From Enterovibrio norvegicus DSM 15893 (GTDB taxonomy: Bacteria > Pseudomonadota > Gammaproteobacteria > Enterobacterales > Vibrionaceae), in the NCBI RefSeq assembly GCF_900115495.1, contig NZ_FOWR01000005.1, forward strand, positions 1 to 64,000: DNA of 64,000 nucleotides, given 5' to 3'. This document shows, one piece after another, positions 59,545-64,000 of this stretch. The number at the start of each line of letters is the position of its first letter. The first letter of the stretch is position 1. The notes below the pieces were generated by a model that was not told the origin of the DNA, searched no databases, and worked only from the letters and a program-made list of their open reading frames with translations. The translations under genes and the position numbers were made by a program.

Positions 59545-60507
59545 TTAAGCAGCGGCTTTTTCTATTCGGCGTTGTTTCCAAATAGACGCGCCAATGCCGA
59601 CTGCCAACGATGTCACAATCACCCCTAAAGAAACCGGCGTTGCAATCGCAAACGGCGTTTCGATAAGCAGCATTTTCACACCGATGAAGCACAGCATGAA
59701 TGCCAGCGTGTGGTGCAGGTAAGCAAACTTGCTCAGCATGCCACCCAGCACGAAATACAGTGAACGCAAGCCGAGTAGGGCGAACACATTCGCGGCCAAT
59801 ACGAGGTAAGGTTCTTGTGTTACCGCAAATATTGCAGGGATGGAATCCAGTGCGAACATCACGTCAGTCATCGCGATAACCAGCACAACCACCAGCATTG
59901 GGGTTGCGAGGATACCCACCGCGTCGCGGATCAACAGTTTGTTGCCGTGGTAATCTGGACTTACGCGCAAGAATTTCTTCACCATGCGGACAGGAAAGCC
60001 ATCCGAAAACGATTCGTCTTCTTCGCCATGCTGACGCCACATTTGAACACCCGTCCAGATCAAGAAGAAGCCGAACAGGTAAAGCACCACGTGGAATTTC
60101 GCGATCAACGGTGCACCTAATGAAATCATGATGCCACGCAGTATCAAGGCACCCACAATACCGAGCATCAGAATGCGTGGTACGTTTTTCTCTGGCACTT
60201 TGAATTGGCTAAAAATCAATGCAAATACAAAGAGGTTATCAACGCTCAGTGACTTTTCAAGCAGATAACCCGTGATGAAAGCCGTTGCCGCTTCGCTGTT
60301 TGACAACAAACTTGTTGGCGACATGTCAGGCCAAAAGAAAAATATCGCACCAGCGAAAAGAAACGCGAGAGCAAACCAGAATACGCTCCAAATGGCTGCA
60401 GAACGGAAGCTTATACTGCCTCTTGTTAGGAGCAAGTCGATGCCTAGCATCAAAAGCGTAAGAATTAACAGGCCTTCATAACCTGAGAAGAGTTCACTTA
60501 AGAACAT
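59545..60507 (-). CDS. alx: TerC/Alx-family membrane protein (manganese exporter-like)
   Basis: Start at ATG 60507 with GGAGG seven bases upstream; the frame is open a further 18 codons. 320 residues, about eight spans. TerC signatures are TGYLLEKSLSVDNLFVFALIFS and MTDVMFALDSIPAIFAVTQEPYLVLAANVFALLGLRSLYF (read in pieces), with acidic residues in the spans. In E. coli, Alx exports manganese and is controlled by pH and manganese through a yybP-ykoY leader. A leader of that kind lies upstream here (60511-60690), which supports the same role. Confidence 0.93.
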   Translation of the reverse strand: MFLSELFSGYEGLLILTLLMLGIDLLLTRGSISFRSAAIWSVFWFALAFLFAGAIFFFWPDMSPTSLLSNSEAATAFITGYLLEKSLSVDNLFVFALIFSQFKVPEKNVPRILMLGIVGALILRGIMISLGAPLIAKFHVVLYLFGFFLIWTGVQMWRQHGEEDESFSDGFPVRMVKKFLRVSPDYHGNKLLIRDAVGILATPMLVVVLVIAMTDVMFALDSIPAIFAVTQEPYLVLAANVFALLGLRSLYFVLGGMLSKFAYLHHTLAFMLCFIGVKMLLIETPFAIATPVSLGVIVTSLAVGIGASIWKQRRIEKAAA

Positions 60508-60510
60508 GAT

Positions 60511-60690
60511 ACCTCCGCGAGCGGAAGGGACAGGAAAGCAGGGTAGCCTGACCAACCGCAAAGCTAAAAAAAGAAAAGCAATACGTGGTGTTGGTCTTGT
60601 CAGAACTCAATGATGATGAGTTCTCGCGTGCCGGAAGCATAAGCTTCGGGATGACGACAGCGCGACGAAATGACTACTCCCCAAAACGCC
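60511..60690 (-). ncRNA. yybP-ykoY-type manganese riboswitch leader of the alx/terC gene
   Basis: Read on the minus strand, the leader begins GTTTTGGGGAGTAGTCA (5' side of P1 with the GGGGAGTAG box), continues with GTCGTCATCCC (compare the family CGTCA box) and ends with TGACAAGACCAACACC, carrying the CAAGACC box that closes P1. Thus the aptamer covers about 60585-60687. Downstream GCGGTTGGTCAG can pair with the GACCAAC of P1 (alternative fold), and CTTCCG ctcg CGGAGG (60512-60527) sequesters the ribosome-binding site. Family known to sense Mn2+. Assigned by eye from boxes, not by covariance search. Confidence 0.82.
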
Positions 60691-60850
60691 GCAATAGTAG
60701 TGCTTTTCACCTTAATAGAAAACAAAAATATTGTGAATTCGTACCAAATTAAACGCCGAGAAAAACACGAGGTTGTTGTTTTGGTTATCGCTGAGGTTGT
60801 TAGAAAGTGAATCGTGATCGAATGGCTGAAAACGGAGGTGCGAGAAACAA
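60691..60850. other. Gap upstream of the riboswitch leader
   Basis: About 160 bases containing the alx/terC promoter region (AT-rich around 60710-60740) and the end of the chemoreceptor unit. No gene was seen. Confidence 0.4.
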
Positions 60851-60883
60851 AATGCCCTGTCGATATTGCGTCGACAGGGCATT
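60851..60883 (-). terminator. Terminator of the chemoreceptor gene
   Basis: AATGCCCTGTCGA, loop TATTGCG, TCGACAGGGCATT, a 13-bp stem; TTTTGTTT follows on the minus strand. It lies about 30 bases past the stop. Confidence 0.92.
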
Positions 60884-60912
60884 GGGTTGTTACTTTTCAG
60901 TGTTTATTGGTG

Positions 60913-62802
60913 TTAAATCTGGAACTTCGCAATCGCAGCGCTCAGTTGTTGGTTAGACGCTGACAGTCGTTGAACATTACTTAACGTCGCTTCACCGCTC
61001 ACATTCAACTGTTCGACCATTTCACTGATGGAATGAATACTCTTACTGATATCGTGTGACGCTTGATTTTGCTTATTAGTGATTTCGGTAATATTGCTGT
61101 TGAGCTGATTAATTTCATTGACCGATTCCGCCATGACATCGAGATTTGCATCCACCAAGTTGGTTTGTTCAACCGACTGCAAGCAACTGCGTTTGGTGTT
61201 TTCTATTGATTTAACGGCATTGTCTGTACCTGCGTTTAGGTTTTGCAGCATGTCGTTAATTTCAGAGGTGCTTTGTTGCGTACGACTTGCTAACGCACGC
61301 ACTTCATCAGCAACCACCGCAAAGCCACGGCCTTGCTCACCGGCACGTGCGGCTTCAATAGCAGCATTCAGTGCTAGCAGGTTAGTTTGTTCAGCAATGT
61401 CACCGATAACGGTTAAGACAGATGCAATCTTCTCAGAGTTCTCGCTCATGTTTTGAATGTCAGATTCCATGTCCGTGATTTCTTGGAGTAGGGAATTCAC
61501 ACTCGTGACAGACTCTTTGACTTTCTGCTTTGACTCAACCGTTTGGGTATTCGTCTTTTGCGTGCAACTCAAGGCTTCTGATGCGCTTTCTGCCACCGTT
61601 TCTACTGTCGAATTCATGTTATCGATTTTCGACACAACGTCTTGAGTGACCTGGCTGTGATGGTGGAGAACGTTGTGATTTTCATCTGTCTTGCTCTTCA
61701 CTTCTTCCACTTCATGAGAGATCTTCTTCGTCGCGTCAGAAATGCCACTCACGATGTCTTGTAGATTCTGAGCAACTTCATTCATTCCATTTGCAATTAA
61801 GCTTATTTCATCGCGAGACGTCACGTTAACGCGAGCGGTGAGGTCGCCTCGTGCTAAGCGTTTCATCGCGCGGATAATGTCTGATAGCGGTCTAAGGAGC
61901 TTGTTCACCAGCAAAATCGCGATCCCTGTAATCAAAATCACTTGGACAATGGCAAAGATAAGGGAATCAATTCTGCTTGATGTCACGCTCGCGAAAGCGG
62001 CTTGTTCATCCATTGCGATTGCGAGGAACCAAGGTGTTCCTTCTACAGCGTGAAGATTAAAGAGGTAGGGCACATTTGCAATGTTCATCATGCTGACATC
62101 TGTACTGGCAGCGAGTGAGTTAAGTGCTTCGGGCGTTAGCTGAGGTGTCAGTTCTGTGGCGGGTTGTAAACTCACAGAAGGGTTAACGCTGGCAAGAATC
62201 GTCGCGTTGTTATCCATCAGTATCGCTTGCGTATTTTCGTTGCTGATACTGTTGATGTAGCTTATCAGTTGACCAATTTTGATGTCGCCAGCGATAACCG
62301 CTGAGTCACCATTATTACGCGTGTATTTTTGAGCGATAGTGACAACCGCTTCTCCTGTCGAAGAATCTTTATACGGTTTGGTGATGATAGGGCCTTCAGC
62401 CGACGAGGCACTGATATACCATGGCCTCTGTCTTGGGTCGTATCCCGCTTTCGAAGGTTTCGCATTATAACGAATCATTTCACCTTCGCTTGTTCCTACG
62501 TATACAGATTCAAAACCGCCCGCTACGCGCGCTTGATCAAGGTAGGAATAGATGGGGATATTCTGTGCATTCACATCGCTGTTCATCGCACTTTCAATGA
62601 CTTCGATGCGAGGCTCAATCCAATTTTGGATGCCCTTGGCACTGGCAATACCCACAGAGTCAATGAATTGCGCGACAGATTGCTCCGTGTATCCGACCAG
62701 CTGTTGGTCTTGTCGTTGAAACTGAACGGCAGCAACAACAATGATAATAGAAGCGATAGCGAGTGATATTTTGTGTTTGATCGAGCGAGGTAGAATCATC
62801 AT
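60913..62802 (-). CDS. Methyl-accepting chemotaxis protein with double Cache sensor
   Basis: Start at ATG 62802 or 62799 ([11 protein letters not shown]); the frame is open further without support. 629 residues. Spans at about 12-30 and 285-305 enclose a dCache_1 ligand domain ([35 protein letters not shown]). A HAMP domain ([22 protein letters not shown]) and a cytoplasmic signalling helix pair follow; the hairpin tip [28 protein letters not shown] is the MCP signature. It ends without a CheR-binding pentapeptide. The DPRQRPWY motif is common in amino-acid- and amine-binding dCache receptors; the ligand is unknown. Confidence 0.95.
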   Translation of the reverse strand: MMILPRSIKHKISLAIASIIIVVAAVQFQRQDQQLVGYTEQSVAQFIDSVGIASAKGIQNWIEPRIEVIESAMNSDVNAQNIPIYSYLDQARVAGGFESVYVGTSEGEMIRYNAKPSKAGYDPRQRPWYISASSAEGPIITKPYKDSSTGEAVVTIAQKYTRNNGDSAVIAGDIKIGQLISYINSISNENTQAILMDNNATILASVNPSVSLQPATELTPQLTPEALNSLAASTDVSMMNIANVPYLFNLHAVEGTPWFLAIAMDEQAAFASVTSSRIDSLIFAIVQVILITGIAILLVNKLLRPLSDIIRAMKRLARGDLTARVNVTSRDEISLIANGMNEVAQNLQDIVSGISDATKKISHEVEEVKSKTDENHNVLHHHSQVTQDVVSKIDNMNSTVETVAESASEALSCTQKTNTQTVESKQKVKESVTSVNSLLQEITDMESDIQNMSENSEKIASVLTVIGDIAEQTNLLALNAAIEAARAGEQGRGFAVVADEVRALASRTQQSTSEINDMLQNLNAGTDNAVKSIENTKRSCLQSVEQTNLVDANLDVMAESVNEINQLNSNITEITNKQNQASHDISKSIHSISEMVEQLNVSGEATLSNVQRLSASNQQLSAAIAKFQI

Positions 62803-62996
62803 AACGTCTCTACATTGCGAATTAAGTGTTTTTGTTAAGACACTCAAGTAGCATAGAACATGACACTCAATTGATCCTTTCAAGTTCATGAGAGACAGTA
62901 AGAAAATGCTCAATAAGCACCGAAAAGTTGACGCTGATACGTCTAAATACGTGTTTTATCGATAAGACGGAAAGGAGAGAAAAAGTCTCAAAGACT

Positions 62997-63287
62997 ATGG
63001 GGTGGTGTCGTGCCTCATTGCCATCGATCCAACCCGTTGACTCACTTTCTTTTATGGGAAAGGGCAGACATCGAATCATTCAAAATGAAGAGACCTTAGA
63101 AACCGAGCACGACCCGTATTCGGATACCGCCTTACTCATTTTGAACGCAGCGGAGAAATCAGTCGGCCATATGAAAAATGGTGAAACATCAAAGAGCCTT
63201 GGCTGTTTTAAGGCTTATCACTCGGAAAGTTATCATGATTTTATTGCGCGGCAGGGTGCGTACGTTCTTCATATTTCGTATAAATGA
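62997..63287 (+). CDS. Doubtful small hypothetical protein
   Basis: 96 residues from ATG 62997; a TTG at 62928 would give 119. AAGGAGAG (62972-62979) is too far from the ATG (about 18 bases). The protein shows no signal, span or motif I can name. Its one support is that the stop codon abuts a good hairpin at 63288. It may be non-coding sequence. Confidence 0.3.
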   Translation: MGWCRASLPSIQPVDSLSFMGKGRHRIIQNEETLETEHDPYSDTALLILNAAEKSVGHMKNGETSKSLGCFKAYHSESYHDFIARQGAYVLHISYK

Positions 63288-63316
63288 AGAAAAATCTCAT
63301 TGAGTTAGATTTTTCT
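63288..63316 (+). terminator. Hairpin with T-rich 3' arm
   Basis: AGAAAAATCT, loop CATTGAGTT, AGATTTTTCT. It begins at the base after the stop of the doubtful small gene. The stem is AT-rich, so termination is uncertain. Confidence 0.55.
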
Positions 63317-63692
63317 CTGTCCAACGTTGCTTCCTACCATCACAAAGAGATTTTAGAGAACGATGAATTATTAAAGCACTAAATCAGTGTATCCCTAATT
63401 GTGTAGAGGCAGATACGGCAAAAAAGTCTATGCATTGACCTTGATTTTTAATTAATTAACTATTGCTTATTTAGATTGACTTTGCCTGATTTTATAATGT
63501 AAGTGAAATAATTTCAGTGATAGTATTAAAGAGTATTGTTAATGTTTCTTTGTTCTTACGTTAATAAGATACTATATTTTTGTGTTCTAATTATGGTTGT
63601 TTATAGGCGTGAATAATTGATTGTCGAATGTGATAAATAACCCTAAAATGGAAATATTTTGAATGTTTAAAATTTAACAGTGTGATGATTTA
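63317..63692. other. AT-rich intergenic region
   Basis: About 375 bases, strongly AT-rich from 63440 on. No gene seen. It probably contains the promoter of the lipoprotein gene at 63693. Confidence 0.5.
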
Positions 63693-64000
63693 ATGAATAT
63701 TAATCCAAGTATAAATAATTATAATGTTAAAAATTTGGATTTATTATGCTCCATTTTTATTGCAACTCTTGTTACCGCCTGCTCATCGAGCATAGATACT
63801 AATGGAGAATTGTTGCCTGATCACTCTAATCTACAAAGAGTAGATAAAGAACAGTCCATCTCGAATGCATTAAAGAATTCATCTGAGCCAGACTTTATAG
63901 TTAAAAAAGAAATCCGTAATCAGATACAGAAACTAGAAACTAAGAAAATTGCCGCGGGCAAGCCACATGAAACTAATGAAAGTCATGTGATGGGTGAACA
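63693..64000 (+). CDS. Lipoprotein, N-terminal part (runs off the window end)
   Basis: Translation from ATG 63693 is open to the last base (102 codons visible). The start MNINPSINNYNVKNLDL is followed by a hydrophobic stretch (LLCSIFIATLVTAC) with lipobox LVTAC at about residues 26-30 and then a serine-rich linker SSSIDTNGELLPD. The visible mature part is hydrophilic and lysine/glutamate-rich (QIQKLETKKIAAG). Codon use is AT-rich, like its upstream gap. The ribosome-binding site is weak. The C-terminus and function are outside the window. Confidence 0.75.
   Translation, partial: MNINPSINNYNVKNLDLLCSIFIATLVTACSSSIDTNGELLPDHSNLQRVDKEQSISNALKNSSEPDFIVKKEIRNQIQKLETKKIAAGKPHETNESHVMGE

Overview
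The window reads as chromosomal DNA of a marine gammaproteobacterium, most likely a Vibrionaceae (Vibrio, Enterovibrio, Grimontia or Photobacterium relative). The basis is the gene set: YciU/HI1450-type DNA mimic, CheV, cryptochrome DASH, TcyP, TAXI-TRAP and TctABC transporters, a giant retention-module adhesin, an Alx/TerC gene behind a yybP-ykoY-type leader, and a structured inverted-repeat element of a kind seen in vibrios. This is family-level inference from proteins; no 16S, tRNA, CRISPR array or complete prophage was seen. Coding density is high and most units end in clear intrinsic terminators.

Layout. 1-380: tail of an IS4-type transposase cut by the window edge. 0.4-7.3 kb: housekeeping and accessory single genes (YciU, a nucleotidyltransferase-like protein, a YjiH membrane protein, a small exported helical protein, a MITE-like inverted-repeat element, a small lipase-like hydrolase, CRY-DASH, a TfoX-N-like protein). 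7.4-20.5 kb: adhesin locus, with a TolC-like outer-membrane channel and an OmpA lipoprotein on the minus strand, divergent from a 3,422-residue adhesin with an N-terminal retention module and C-terminal RTX repeats. The inner-membrane ABC and HlyD components are not in the window. A CheV gene follows. 21.7-25.0 kb: TAXI-TRAP transporter. 25.3-28.6 kb: zinc ribbon, HAD hydrolase, small membrane proteins, nitronate monooxygenase-like enzyme. 28.8-33.6 kb: GabD-type dehydrogenase, CoA-disulfide-reductase-like enzyme and TcyP cystine carrier, all on the minus strand. 34.4-39.2 kb: lipoproteins, a coiled-coil membrane protein, an AlkA-like glycosylase and an AT-rich lipoprotein island.

39.3-47.1 kb is the most coherent metabolic unit: a DcuS/DcuR (CitA/CitB)-like two-component pair divergent from tctC-tctB-tctA, followed without gaps by a class III CoA-transferase and a citrate-synthase-fold citryl-CoA-lyase-like protein. 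Together they suggest sensing, import, CoA activation and cleavage of a tricarboxylate. 48.4-53.0 kb is a second transporter unit: a DASS/SLC13 carrier, an unknown anchored periplasmic protein, an archaeal-type phosphoglycerate-mutase-like enzyme and a LysR regulator whose ribosome-binding site lies just past a terminator.

53.1-64.0 kb: a metallophosphoesterase, an MscS channel, cytochrome b561, an orphan ParA ATPase, a SatD-like protein with a C-terminal HTH paired with a DUF3307-like membrane protein, TerC/Alx under a probable manganese riboswitch, a Cache-domain chemoreceptor and the start of a lipoprotein gene running off the end. Intergenic regions repeatedly carry short tandem arrays (6-, 15-, 16- and 17-bp units).
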